Source: Kumtagia sp964244725 (GTDB lineage Bacteria > Pseudomonadota > Alphaproteobacteria > Rhizobiales > Rhizobiaceae). From it: a DNA stretch of 64,000 bases. The translations under genes and the position numbers were made by a program. The first letter of the stretch is position 1. Each line of letters starts with the position of its first letter. The stretch spans positions 186,001-250,000 of the forward strand of contig CAXTJQ010000001.1 of assembly GCA_964244725.1 (NCBI GenBank). Reading direction: 5' to 3'. Under the pieces are notes generated by a model, which worked only from the letters and a program-made list of their open reading frames with translations, did no database searches and was not told where the DNA came from. Shown here one piece after another: positions 45,118-53,959 of the stretch.

Positions 45118-46023
45118 ATGTCGGGGAACGGAGCAAGACCTGTCGAGGTCGTCACGGAGGGGCTCGGCTGGCCCGAGGGCCCGGCCATCCTGTCCGACGG
45201 CCGCGTCGTGCTGGTCGAGAGCTACCGCAGCCAGCTGACGGTAATCGATTTCGCCGGCCGCGCCACGCGCTTCGCCTATGTCGCCGGCGCGCCCAATTCA
45301 TGCGTCCTCGGGTCCAACGATGCGCTCTATGTCTGCCAGAACGGCGGCACGACGGGACCGTGGCGCGCGGCCGAAATGACATCGCCGTCGATCCAGCGCG
45401 TCGTCGAGGGCGGCGTCGCCGAGACCATACTGACCGAGGTCGACGGCATTCGGCTCAACGGGCCCAACGACCTCGTCTTCGCGGCCGACGGGCGGCTGAT
45501 CTTCACCGAGCCCGGAACTTACGACCCCGCCAATCCCGATCCAAGCTACATCATGGCGATCGATCCCGACGGCCGCGCCGGCGTGCTCGTCGATTTCGAC
45601 GAACCGGTGTTTCCCAACGGCGTGGCGGTCGAGGCGGACGGCTCCGTCGTCTGGACGGAATCCTACACCGGCCGGGTCGCGCGCCTGCGGCCGGACGGCG
45701 GCCGCGAGGATTTGGGGCGGCTCCCCGGCGTCAGGCCGATCCCCGACGGCTTGAAGGTCGCGGCCGACGGACGGCTCTACGTCACCGACATCGCCGCCGA
45801 CGGCATCCACATCCTGAAGCCGGACGGCGCGCATGACGGGTTCTTCGTCTGCGGCAAGGCAACGACCAACTGCGTCTTCGCAGGCGAGTCGCTGTGGGTG
45901 ACCAACGCCGGCGTGCTGGCCACCGGAACGGAAGCTTCGTTCGGCGGCTCGCTCTCCATGGTCCGCGTCCCCGGCGGCGGCGGGCCCGTGTATCGCGGCC
46001 GCATCGCGGGCGGCAGTGCGTGA
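45118..46023 (+). CDS. SMP-30/gluconolactonase-family lactonase
   Basis: The 301-aa six-bladed beta-propeller hydrolase has the expected metal ligands E20 (GWPEGP), N117 (NGPNDLVF), N167 (PNGVA) and D210 (IPDGLKV). It opens sugar lactones to aldonic acids. It begins 62 bp after the aldolase gene, and its TGA overlaps the GTG of the oxidase gene, implying coupling. The lactone substrate is unknown. Confidence 0.9.
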   Translation: MSGNGARPVEVVTEGLGWPEGPAILSDGRVVLVESYRSQLTVIDFAGRATRFAYVAGAPNSCVLGSNDALYVCQNGGTTGPWRAAEMTSPSIQRVVEGGVAETILTEVDGIRLNGPNDLVFAADGRLIFTEPGTYDPANPDPSYIMAIDPDGRAGVLVDFDEPVFPNGVAVEADGSVVWTESYTGRVARLRPDGGREDLGRLPGVRPIPDGLKVAADGRLYVTDIAADGIHILKPDGAHDGFFVCGKATTNCVFAGESLWVTNAGVLATGTEASFGGSLSMVRVPGGGGPVYRGRIAGGSA

Positions 46024-47252
46024 GCGACGCGGTCGTGCGCAAGGTTGAGTCAGCCGCATCGGGGTCGGCCGCGGCCGCAACCGGAGGACCCGGGCCAGGC
46101 TTCGTCGGTCTCTACAGCGTCCAGGCCGTGCGGTCGCGTGCGCGCCGCATCCTGCCTCTGCCGGTCTTCGATTTCGCCGATGGCGGCGCGGAGGACGAAC
46201 GCACCCTGCGGCGCAACGAAAGCGCGTTCGACGATGTCGCGCTGCTGCCGCGACCGTTGAACGGCGCGGCCCGCCGCGATCTTTCCGTCTCGCTGTTCGG
46301 CAAAACGCTCACCATGCCGCTCGGCATCGCGCCGACAGGGCTCGCGGGCCTGTTCTGGCCCGACGGCGAGTGCGCCGCCGCGCGCGCCGCAAGGGCGGCC
46401 GGAACGTTCTATTGCGCCAGCCACGGGTCGGCCTGCACCCTGGAGGAGATCGCCGCCACGGGAGCGGCGCCGCGCTGGATGCAGGTCTTCATTTACACCG
46501 ACCGGGGCTTTACCCGCGCGATGGTGGAGCGCGCGCAGGCGGCATCCTACGATGCGCTCGTGCTGACCATCGACAACCAGCTTCTCGGCAACCGTGAGCG
46601 CGACCGCCGCAACGGATTCTCGATCCCGCCGCGCTTCGGCGTCGGCGGAACGGTCGCCGCCGCCACCAAGGCCGCTTGGCTGCTGCGCATGCGCAGGCGC
46701 CTGCCGCGACTGACCTTCGGCAATTACGTCCGCCCGGGCGAGACCTCCGGGCTTGGCGCGATCGCCGGCCGCATGGCCGGGCTGCTCGATCCGGGCCTGT
46801 CATGGTCGGATGTCGACTGGCTGCGCGGCGTGTGGAACGGCCCGCTTCTGCTCAAGGGCATCCTGCATCCCGCCGAGGCCTCGGAGGCCGTCGCGCTCGG
46901 CGTCGACGGCATCGTCGTGTCGAACCATGGCGGCCGCCAGCTCGACGGCGCGATTTCAACCTTCGACGCCTTGCCGGCCGTCGTCGACGCCGTTGCAGGC
47001 CGTATTCCGGTGCTGGTCGACGGCGGCATCCGGCGCGGCGCGGATGTCGTCAAGGCGATCGCCCAGGGCGCCGCATGCTGCCTCGTCGGCCGGCCGCAGC
47101 TTTGGGGCCTGGCCGTGGGCGGCGAGGCGGGCGTGCGCCATGTGCTCGAACTCTACCGTTCGGAAATCGACCGCGTGATGGGGCTGATGGGCGCGAATGT
47201 CCTGCACGATCTCGATCGCAGTTGCCTCTCGTTTCGGAGAACGACCTCATGA
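46020..47252 (+). CDS. FMN-dependent alpha-hydroxyacid oxidase/dehydrogenase (LldD-like)
   Basis: The 410-aa TIM-barrel flavoprotein has catalytic H303 and R306 in SNHGGRQLDG and the FMN-phosphate motif VLVDGGIRRGADVVKA. It oxidises 2-hydroxy acids such as lactate, glycolate or mandelate to 2-oxo acids. The start GTG at 46020 overlaps the lactonase stop, and its own stop overlaps the RraA-type gene start. An insertion around residues 205-250 replaces the usual loop 4 region. The operon context suggests a sugar-derived hydroxyacid. Confidence 0.9.
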   Translation: MSDAVVRKVESAASGSAAAATGGPGPGFVGLYSVQAVRSRARRILPLPVFDFADGGAEDERTLRRNESAFDDVALLPRPLNGAARRDLSVSLFGKTLTMPLGIAPTGLAGLFWPDGECAAARAARAAGTFYCASHGSACTLEEIAATGAAPRWMQVFIYTDRGFTRAMVERAQAASYDALVLTIDNQLLGNRERDRRNGFSIPPRFGVGGTVAAATKAAWLLRMRRRLPRLTFGNYVRPGETSGLGAIAGRMAGLLDPGLSWSDVDWLRGVWNGPLLLKGILHPAEASEAVALGVDGIVVSNHGGRQLDGAISTFDALPAVVDAVAGRIPVLVDGGIRRGADVVKAIAQGAACCLVGRPQLWGLAVGGEAGVRHVLELYRSEIDRVMGLMGANVLHDLDRSCLSFRRTTS

Positions 47253-47935
47253 TCGAGGACGCCCCGCTCCTCACCATCCGGCGTCGGTTCCCGCGCCCGC
47301 CGCCAGAGCTTGTCGCATCCTTCGCCGGCATTCCGACAGGCTACCTCGTCGACGCCATGGGCGGGCGCGGCTGCCTCCCGCATACGGTTCGGCCGCTGTT
47401 TCCTGATCGGGCGCTTCTGGGCGTGGCTGTTCCGTGTCATTGCGGCCCGGCCGACAACCTGGCCGCCTTCGGCGCGCTCGACGTGGCCCAGCCGGGCGAT
47501 GTCATCGTGGCCGGCGCGGACGGCTTCGCTGGAACCGCCGTGACGGGCGATTTGCTGCTCGGCATGGCGCGCAACAAGGGTGCCGCGGGTTTTGTCACCG
47601 ACGGCCTCGTCCGCGATCTCGTCGGCGTCGAGGCGGTCGGCATGCCGGTCTATTGCGCCGGGATCACGGCCAATTCGCCCGCGCGCGCCGGGCCTGGAAC
47701 TGTCGGCTTCGCACTGATGCTCGGCGATGTCTGCATCCAGCCGGGCGATATCCTGGTTGGCGACAGCGACGGGGTCGTCGTCGTGCCTCGGGTCGAGGCG
47801 GAAGCGGTGCTTTCGAGGATTGCTTCGATCCGCCAAGCGGAGCAGCGATTGGAGGCGAAGGTGCGCGACGGCCTCGACGTGCCTGACTTCGTCCGCGTGG
47901 TCCTGGAGTCCGCAAGGACGCGCTATGTCGATTGA
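47249..47935 (+). CDS. RraA-like protein / 4-hydroxy-4-methyl-2-oxoglutarate aldolase family
   Basis: The 228-aa protein has the RraA/HMG-aldolase core: TGYLVDAMGG, a GD-rich loop (QPGDVIVAGADGF), and DGLVRDLVGVEAVGMPV with the conserved Arg-Asp pair that binds metal and pyruvate. The ATG at 47249 overlaps the preceding TGA. Since the oxidase makes 2-oxo acids, an aldolase or decarboxylase role on a branched or sugar 2-oxo acid is likely (inference), rather than RNase E control. Confidence 0.85.
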   Translation: MIEDAPLLTIRRRFPRPPPELVASFAGIPTGYLVDAMGGRGCLPHTVRPLFPDRALLGVAVPCHCGPADNLAAFGALDVAQPGDVIVAGADGFAGTAVTGDLLLGMARNKGAAGFVTDGLVRDLVGVEAVGMPVYCAGITANSPARAGPGTVGFALMLGDVCIQPGDILVGDSDGVVVVPRVEAEAVLSRIASIRQAEQRLEAKVRDGLDVPDFVRVVLESARTRYVD

Positions 47936-47956
47936 GGGTCGCAAAAGGACGCATAT

Positions 47957-47967
47957 TTGTAGGACAA
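47957..47967. promoter_or_regulatory. weak palindrome TTGT-agg-ACAA before the second CUT2 importer
   Basis: A short inverted repeat lies in the 192-bp gap between the RraA-type gene and the sugar binding-protein gene. It could be a GntR-type operator for a promoter at this point. Chance occurrence is quite possible. Confidence 0.2.
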
Positions 47968-48127
47968 TAGAGAGAGGGGCTTGCGGGCCGGCCCGGCTTC
48001 GCGCAGGATCGAGCGGACCGGAGGAACGGGGGTCGCGCGGCGGAGGAAGCCGCACGGCGTGGCGTTGGATGCGTCGACCGAATCCGTGTCGTCCGGGATT
48101 TGAATCAGAGCACCAAGGGAGGAATTC

Positions 48128-49081
48128 ATGAAACTTCGACTTGCAGCCGCAGCGCTGCTGATGACGACCGCCTTCATCGTGTCCGGCGCGCAGGCGCAGG
48201 AAAAGAAACAACTCGCCTTCGTCGTCAACGCCTCGTCAGACTTCTGGAAGCTGGCCGAGGCCGGCGTCAAGAAAGCGCAAGGCGAACTCGGCGATGGCTA
48301 CGAGACGCAGTTCCGCTATCCCGCGCAGGGGACCGCGGCGCTGCAGAACGCGCTGATGGATGACCTCGTGGCCGCCGGCACCGACGCGATCATGATCTCG
48401 TCGGCCGATCCGAAGAACTCGATCGACGCCTTCAACAAGGTCGCCGGACAGATCCCGCTCTTCACGACCGATTCCGACGCACCGGATTCCAAGCGCATCG
48501 CCTATCTCGGCTCGTCCAATACGGCTGCCGGCGTGCAGGCTGGCGAAGAGATGGTCAAGGCGCTGCCCAAGGGCGGCAAGTGCATGGGCTTCGTCGGCTT
48601 TCTCGGCGCCGACAACGCCAAGGAACGCATCGCGGGCTTCAAGCAGGCGATCGAAAGCAAAGGCATCGAACTCGTCGACACGCGCGGGGACGACGTTGAC
48701 TTCGCGCGCGCGCGCTCGAATGTCGACGACGTGCTTGTGGCGAACCCGGAGATCACCTGCATGGTCGGGTTCTATTCCTACAACCCCCCGAAGATCTACG
48801 AGGCCCTGCAGGCGGCCGGCAAGCTCGGCCAGATCACCGTCGTCGCCTTCGACGAAGATCCGGTTACCCTCGGCGCCGTCAAGGAAGGCAGCTTCGCGGC
48901 GACGGTGGTGCAGCAGCCTTTCGAATGGGGCTACCAGGGCATGAAGCTGATGGCCAAATACCTTGAAGGCGACAAATCGATGATCCCGGCCGATGGCCTG
49001 ATCATCGTGCCCACCGCCGTCATCAGCAAGGACAACGTCGACGCATTCTCGGCCGACCTGAAGGCCAAGATCAACGGCTGA
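48128..49081 (+). CDS. sugar ABC importer substrate-binding protein (CUT2)
   Basis: The 317-aa periplasmic protein has a Sec signal peptide (1-23, cleavage after AQA) and a type 1 periplasmic-binding fold (FVVNASSDFWKLAEAGVKKA; DAIMISSADPKNSIDAFN). The ATG at 48128 follows GGGAGGAATT. It is the binding protein for the ATPase and single permease encoded next. The family binds pentoses, hexoses, polyols or autoinducer-2. Confidence 0.92.
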   Translation: MKLRLAAAALLMTTAFIVSGAQAQEKKQLAFVVNASSDFWKLAEAGVKKAQGELGDGYETQFRYPAQGTAALQNALMDDLVAAGTDAIMISSADPKNSIDAFNKVAGQIPLFTTDSDAPDSKRIAYLGSSNTAAGVQAGEEMVKALPKGGKCMGFVGFLGADNAKERIAGFKQAIESKGIELVDTRGDDVDFARARSNVDDVLVANPEITCMVGFYSYNPPKIYEALQAAGKLGQITVVAFDEDPVTLGAVKEGSFAATVVQQPFEWGYQGMKLMAKYLEGDKSMIPADGLIIVPTAVISKDNVDAFSADLKAKING

Positions 49082-49096
49082 TCCTTGACGGATGGA

Positions 49097-49133
49097 GAGA
49101 CGGCGCGGCCTCATGGCCTCGCCGCGCCTTCTC
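49097..49133 (+). promoter_or_regulatory. stem-loop between binding-protein and ATPase genes
   Basis: GGCGCGGC (49102-49109) pairs with GCCGCGCC (49121-49128), and the stem extends outward with GAGA/TCTC after one mismatch. It starts 16 bp after the binding-protein stop. It lacks a T-run, so it more likely protects the binding-protein mRNA or attenuates reading into the ATPase gene than ends transcription fully. Confidence 0.6.
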
Positions 49134-49150
49134 TTTCATGGAATCTCTCG

Positions 49151-50710
49151 ATGAGCGCGCTCGCAGACCCTGCCGAAACAGCGATTGCCGACGGGACGTT
49201 CCTGCGGCTGACGGCGGTGCGCAAATCCTATCCCGGCGTCGTCGCGCTCGCCGGCTTCGACATGGAGGTTCGCCCTGGAGAAGTGATCGGGATCGTCGGT
49301 GAAAACGGCGCTGGCAAATCGACCTTGATGAAAATTCTCGGCGGCGTGGCCCAGCCCGACGGCGGCGCCATCGAGATCGATGGCGTCGCGTCCGCGGGCT
49401 TGAGCGTCGGCGGCTCGATCCGCGCCGGCATCGCCTTCGTCCACCAGGAACTCAACCTCTTCGACAATCTCGACGTCGCCGCCAATGTGTTCATCGGACG
49501 CGAGCCGCGGAAGTTCGGCCTGCTGAAGCTTGTCGATGAAACCAAGATGCGCGCCGATGTAGCGCCTTTGTTGAAGCGCCTCGGGGCGAATTTCGCGCCC
49601 GAAACCGCCGTCAAGAAGCTCTCGCTGGCGCAGCGGCAGCTTGTCGAGATCGCAAAGGCGCTGAGCTTCAGCGCCCGCCTTGTCATCCTCGACGAGCCGA
49701 CATCGAGCCTCCCGCTCGCCGAGACCGACCGGTTGCTCGAAGTCATCGCCGCGCTCAAGGCCCAGGGCATTGCAGTCATCTTCATTTCGCATCGCCTGCA
49801 TGAAGTCGAGCGCGCCTGTGACCGCGTCATCGTGCTGCGCGACGGCGTCCTGGTCGGCAGGCTCGATCGCGGCGAGATCAGCCATGACCGCATGGTGAGG
49901 CTGATGATCGGCCGCGCGTTGAAGGTCGCCTACAGTCAGCCGAGCGTGGCGCGGGGCGATGTCGCGTTGTCGGCGTCCGGCATACGGACCAGCGCCTACC
50001 CCTCCAGGCAGGTCAGCCTCGACCTCCATCGCGGTGAAATCGTCGGCCTCGCGGGCCTTGTCGGCGCCGGTCGCTCGGAACTGGCGCGCGCGATCTTCGG
50101 CATCGATCCGATCTTCGGCGGCTCGATCAGCCTCAATGGCGAGACTGTTTCGATCCGGAGTTCCGCCGACGCGGCGGCCAAGGGCATCTTCCTCGTGCCG
50201 GAAGACCGCAAAGGCGAGGGCATCCTGCTCGACCTGCCGATTTCCCAGAACATCTCGCTGCCGAACCTGCCCCTGTATGCGCGGGGCGGCATCGTCTCCG
50301 GCGGGCTCGAAACGCGCCAGGCCGAGCGCAGCAAGTCCGATCTCGACATCCGCGCGCCCAATGTCGGCGTGCGCACCGGCAGTCTGTCGGGCGGCAATCA
50401 GCAGAAAGTGGCGCTGGCCAAATGGCTGGCGATGTATCCCAAGGTGATGATCCTCGACGAGCCGACGCGCGGCATCGATGTCGGCGCGAAAGCGGAAATA
50501 TACCGGCTGATGCGCGAACTCGCGGACGCCGGCGTCGCGGTGCTGATGATTTCGTCGGACATGGAGGAAGTGATCGGGGTGTCGGATCGCATCGCGGTGA
50601 TGCACGAGGGGCGCATTTCGGGCATGCTGATGCGCGACCAGTTCAGCGAGGAGAACGTCCTCCTGCTTGCGGTCGGCAAACAGGTTCCGGGCAGGAAGGC
50701 GAGGGTATGA
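49151..50710 (+). CDS. sugar ABC importer ATPase (RbsA/MglA-like)
   Basis: The 519-aa tandem ATPase is canonical. The first half has Walker A GENGAGKS (50-57), signature LSLAQRQ and DEPTSSL; the second half has the usual degenerate Walker A (GLVGAGRSE), LSGGNQQ and DEPTRGIDVGAK. The ATG at 49151 was chosen just after the stem-loop. It overlaps the permease gene (ATGA). It is a useful contrast to the altered paralogue at 30417-31955. Confidence 0.92.
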   Translation: MSALADPAETAIADGTFLRLTAVRKSYPGVVALAGFDMEVRPGEVIGIVGENGAGKSTLMKILGGVAQPDGGAIEIDGVASAGLSVGGSIRAGIAFVHQELNLFDNLDVAANVFIGREPRKFGLLKLVDETKMRADVAPLLKRLGANFAPETAVKKLSLAQRQLVEIAKALSFSARLVILDEPTSSLPLAETDRLLEVIAALKAQGIAVIFISHRLHEVERACDRVIVLRDGVLVGRLDRGEISHDRMVRLMIGRALKVAYSQPSVARGDVALSASGIRTSAYPSRQVSLDLHRGEIVGLAGLVGAGRSELARAIFGIDPIFGGSISLNGETVSIRSSADAAAKGIFLVPEDRKGEGILLDLPISQNISLPNLPLYARGGIVSGGLETRQAERSKSDLDIRAPNVGVRTGSLSGGNQQKVALAKWLAMYPKVMILDEPTRGIDVGAKAEIYRLMRELADAGVAVLMISSDMEEVIGVSDRIAVMHEGRISGMLMRDQFSEENVLLLAVGKQVPGRKARV

Positions 50711-51714
50711 ACAAGAAGGATGTCGGGCTTCTGGTGCTGATCCTGGTGGTCGGCCTCGGCGTCTATATCCGCAATCCGCTGTTCCTTTCGGCCAACAATC
50801 TCGCCAACACCGCCAATCTCATCGGCCTGTTCGGACTGTTCGCGATCGGTCAAGGCTTCGTCATCATCACGGGCGGCATCGAATTGTCGGTCGGCTCAAT
50901 GATCGCGCTCCTCGGCACGTTGTTCGTCGACTTTGTCGGTCGGCTCGGCGTGCCGTGGCCGCTGGCCGCCGCGATCGTGGTGGCGCTGGGGCTCGTGCTC
51001 GGGCTGGCGCATGGCCTTCTGATCACCAAGCTCAGGATGCAGCCCTTCGTGGTGACGCTGTGCGGCCTCCTCATCTATCGCGGGGTCGCGCGCGGCTATA
51101 CGGCCGACGCAACGGCCGGCTTTCCCTTCGGCAGCACCTATCCCGGCCTCGACTTCTTCGTCGCCCGGCCTTTCGGCATCCCGACCTCGGTTTACGTTCT
51201 CGCGGTCGTCGGGATCATCTCATGGATCGTGCTGCATCGGTCGGTGTTCGGACGTTATCTCTTCGCGGTCGGCAAGAATGAGGAGGCCGCGCGCTTCTCT
51301 GGCATCCGCACCGGTCTCGTCGTGGTCGCCGCCTATATCATCTGTGCTGGACTGACGGCGATCGCGGCGATTTTCTTCGCCATGTACACGCGTTCGGTGC
51401 AGCCGTCCGGCCACGCTAATTTCTACGAGCTCTATGCGATCGCGGCGGCGGTCTTGGGCGGCTTTTCGCTGCGCGGCGGCGAAGGTTCGATCGTCGGCGT
51501 CATCCTCGGCGCCATCCTGCTGCAGATCCTGCAGAATCTCGTCAACCTCCTGGGCATACCGTCGTCGCTCAACTTCGCGGTGATGGGAACCGTGATCCTC
51601 GTCGGCGTGCTCGTCGATCAGCAATGGGGCGCGTTCCGGGACCGCCGACGCATGATCAAGGCGGCGCAGCGCGGCGAAGGCGGCTCGGCGCGCGAGGCGA
51701 CGGCGACGGGATAG
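50707..51714 (+). CDS. sugar ABC importer permease (RbsC-like)
   Basis: The 335-aa inner-membrane permease has the conserved element VIITGGIELSVGSMIALLGT, about eight to ten spans, and a polar C-terminal tail. It overlaps the ATPase gene by 4 bp and lies 13 bp before the methylmalonyl-CoA mutase gene, with which it may be co-transcribed. It presumably forms a homodimeric channel. Confidence 0.92.
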   Translation: MNKKDVGLLVLILVVGLGVYIRNPLFLSANNLANTANLIGLFGLFAIGQGFVIITGGIELSVGSMIALLGTLFVDFVGRLGVPWPLAAAIVVALGLVLGLAHGLLITKLRMQPFVVTLCGLLIYRGVARGYTADATAGFPFGSTYPGLDFFVARPFGIPTSVYVLAVVGIISWIVLHRSVFGRYLFAVGKNEEAARFSGIRTGLVVVAAYIICAGLTAIAAIFFAMYTRSVQPSGHANFYELYAIAAAVLGGFSLRGGEGSIVGVILGAILLQILQNLVNLLGIPSSLNFAVMGTVILVGVLVDQQWGAFRDRRRMIKAAQRGEGGSAREATATG

Positions 51715-51727
51715 TCCGGAGACCAGC

Positions 51728-53878
51728 ATGAGCGACGATTCCGCCCTCGATGCCTGGAAGGCGCTGGCCGAGCGCGAGACCAAGGGCTCCGCTGACGCCC
51801 TTGTCTGGCATACGCCGGAAGGCATCGGCATCAAGCCGCTTTACACGCCGTCCGATCTCGCGGCGGTCGATCACCTCGGCTCGCTTCCGGGGCAAGCGCC
51901 GTACGTCCGTGGCCCGCGCGCCAGCATGTATGCCGGGCGGCCCTGGACGATCCGCCAATATGCCGGCTTCTCGACGGCCGAGGAATCCAACGCCTTCTAC
52001 CGCAAGGCTCTCGCGGCCGGCCAGCAGGGCGTATCCGTCGCCTTCGATCTCGCCACGCATCGCGGCTACGACAGCGATCACCCGCGCGTCGAAGGCGATG
52101 TCGGCAAGGCGGGCGTCGCGATCGATTCCGTCGAGGACATGAAAATCCTGTTCGACGGCATCCCGCTCGATACGGTTTCCGTGTCGATGACGATGAACGG
52201 CGCCGTGATCCCGGTCCTGGCGAGCTTCATCGTCGCCGCCGAGGAGCAGGGCGTCGCGCGAAAAAACCTGTCGGGCACGATCCAGAACGACATCCTCAAG
52301 GAGTTCATGGTCCGCAACACCTACATTTACCCGCCTGAACCTTCGATGCGGATCGTCGCCGACATCATCGACTATGCCGCGCGCGAGCTGCCGAGGTTCA
52401 ATTCGATCTCGATCTCCGGCTACCACATGCAGGAAGCAGGCGCGACGCTGGTGCAGGAACTGGCCTTCACGCTGGCCGATGGCCGCGAATATGTGCGCGC
52501 GGCGCTCGGTAAGGGACTCGATGTCGACGCCTTCGCGGGTCGGCTGTCGTTCTTCTTCGCCATCGGCATGAACTTTTTCATGGAGGCTGCCAAATTGCGC
52601 GCGGCGCGCGTGTTGTGGTCGCGCATCATGCGGGAGTTCGAGCCCAAGCGGCCGGAATCGCTGATGCTGCGCACGCATTGCCAGACCTCGGGCGTGTCGT
52701 TGGCCGAGCAGGACCCGTATAACAACATCGTCCGCACGGCCTACGAGGCGATGGCCGCCGCGCTCGGCGGCACGCAGTCGCTGCATACCAACTCGTTCGA
52801 CGAGGCCATCGCCCTGCCGACCGAATTCTCGGCCCGCATCGCGCGCAACACGCAGCTCATTCTGCAGCATGAGACCGGCATCACGCGCGTCGTCGATCCG
52901 CTTGCCGGCTCCTACTATGTCGAGAGCCTGACCTCGCAACTGGCCGAGCATGCCTGGGCGCTGATCGAGGAGGTCGAGCGCCAGGGCGGCATGACGAAGG
53001 CTGTGGCCGCCGGCATGCCCAAGCGGCTGATCGAGGAAGCAGCGACGCGTCGGCAGGCGGCAATCGACAAGCGCGAGGAGGTCATCGTCGGGGTCAACCG
53101 GTTTCGCCTCGACAGCGAGGCGCAGATCGAGAGCCGCGACATCGACAATGCCGCCGTGCGCCGCTCGCAGGTCGCCCGGCTGGAAAGAACGAGACGCCAG
53201 CGCGATCCCGCCAAGGTTGCCGAGACGCTGGCGGCGCTCGGCGCCGTCGCGACCGGCGGTTTGGACAACATCCTTGCCGCGGCGATCGAGGCGGCGCGCG
53301 CCCGCGCCACGGTGGGCGAGATGTCGGATGCGTTGCGGCAGGCGTTCGGCGACCACGTCGCCGCGCCGAAAGGCGTCCGCGGCGTCTATGGAGATGCCTA
53401 CGCGCAGGAACCTGAGTTCCAGACCTTGACGGCCCGTTTGGCCGATTTCGCCGCCGCCTTCGGATCGAAACCGCGACTGATGGTGGCAAAGCTCGGCCAG
53501 GACGGCCACGACCGCGGCGCCCGGATCATCGCCTCTGCCTTCGGCGACATCGGCTTCGAGGTGCTGACCGGGCCGCTGTTCCAGACGCCGGCCGAGGCGG
53601 CTGACATGGCGGTCGCAGCGAGCGTTCAAATCATCGGCGTGTCCTCGCTTGCCGGCGGCCACAAGACCCTGATGCCGCAATTGATCGCCGCCTTGAAGGC
53701 GAGGGGCGGAGAAGACATCATCGTGGTCTGCGGCGGCGTCGTGCCGCGCCGGGACTACGACTTCCTGTTCGAACAAGGGGTCGCGGCGGTTTTCGGTCCG
53801 GGCGCCAATGTCCTCTATGCTGCCCGCGCTGTACTCGACCTATTGGAGGGTCGCCGCCGAAACACGGTAGAGGGCTGA
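51728..53878 (+). CDS. scpA: methylmalonyl-CoA mutase
   Basis: The 716-aa single-chain, B12-dependent mutase interconverts methylmalonyl-CoA and succinyl-CoA. The N-terminal barrel has GLDVDAFAGRLSFFFAIGMN and RTHCQTSGVSL. The C-terminal cobalamin-binding domain has the DxHxxG signature in KLGQDGHDRGARI. The length equals that of the E. coli Sbm/ScpA type. It lies 13 bp after the sugar permease gene and is followed by a strong terminator. No MeaB or epimerase gene is nearby. Confidence 0.95.
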   Translation: MSDDSALDAWKALAERETKGSADALVWHTPEGIGIKPLYTPSDLAAVDHLGSLPGQAPYVRGPRASMYAGRPWTIRQYAGFSTAEESNAFYRKALAAGQQGVSVAFDLATHRGYDSDHPRVEGDVGKAGVAIDSVEDMKILFDGIPLDTVSVSMTMNGAVIPVLASFIVAAEEQGVARKNLSGTIQNDILKEFMVRNTYIYPPEPSMRIVADIIDYAARELPRFNSISISGYHMQEAGATLVQELAFTLADGREYVRAALGKGLDVDAFAGRLSFFFAIGMNFFMEAAKLRAARVLWSRIMREFEPKRPESLMLRTHCQTSGVSLAEQDPYNNIVRTAYEAMAAALGGTQSLHTNSFDEAIALPTEFSARIARNTQLILQHETGITRVVDPLAGSYYVESLTSQLAEHAWALIEEVERQGGMTKAVAAGMPKRLIEEAATRRQAAIDKREEVIVGVNRFRLDSEAQIESRDIDNAAVRRSQVARLERTRRQRDPAKVAETLAALGAVATGGLDNILAAAIEAARARATVGEMSDALRQAFGDHVAAPKGVRGVYGDAYAQEPEFQTLTARLADFAAAFGSKPRLMVAKLGQDGHDRGARIIASAFGDIGFEVLTGPLFQTPAEAADMAVAASVQIIGVSSLAGGHKTLMPQLIAALKARGGEDIIVVCGGVVPRRDYDFLFEQGVAAVFGPGANVLYAARAVLDLLEGRRRNTVEG

Positions 53879-53894
53879 TCTTCGCTCGAATCGA

Positions 53895-53924
53895 AAGACC
53901 CCGCTGCTGTCGCTGCGGGGTCTT
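53895..53924. terminator. bidirectional hairpin terminator after the mutase gene
   Basis: AAGACCCCGC and GCGGGGTCTT form a perfect 10-bp inverted repeat with a 10-base loop, placed between the convergent mutase and flagellin genes. The stem ends in AA/TT, giving short U tracts in both directions. Confidence 0.8.
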
Positions 53925-53959
53925 GGATCGCCGAGCGGGTCGCCCCGGAGGGCTGACGC

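Noticed and set aside
49085..49150. Extended N-terminus for the second sugar ATPase (start at 49085)
   Set aside because: The added 22 residues would be encoded by the intercistronic stem-loop; the ATG at 49151 gives a normal N-terminus.
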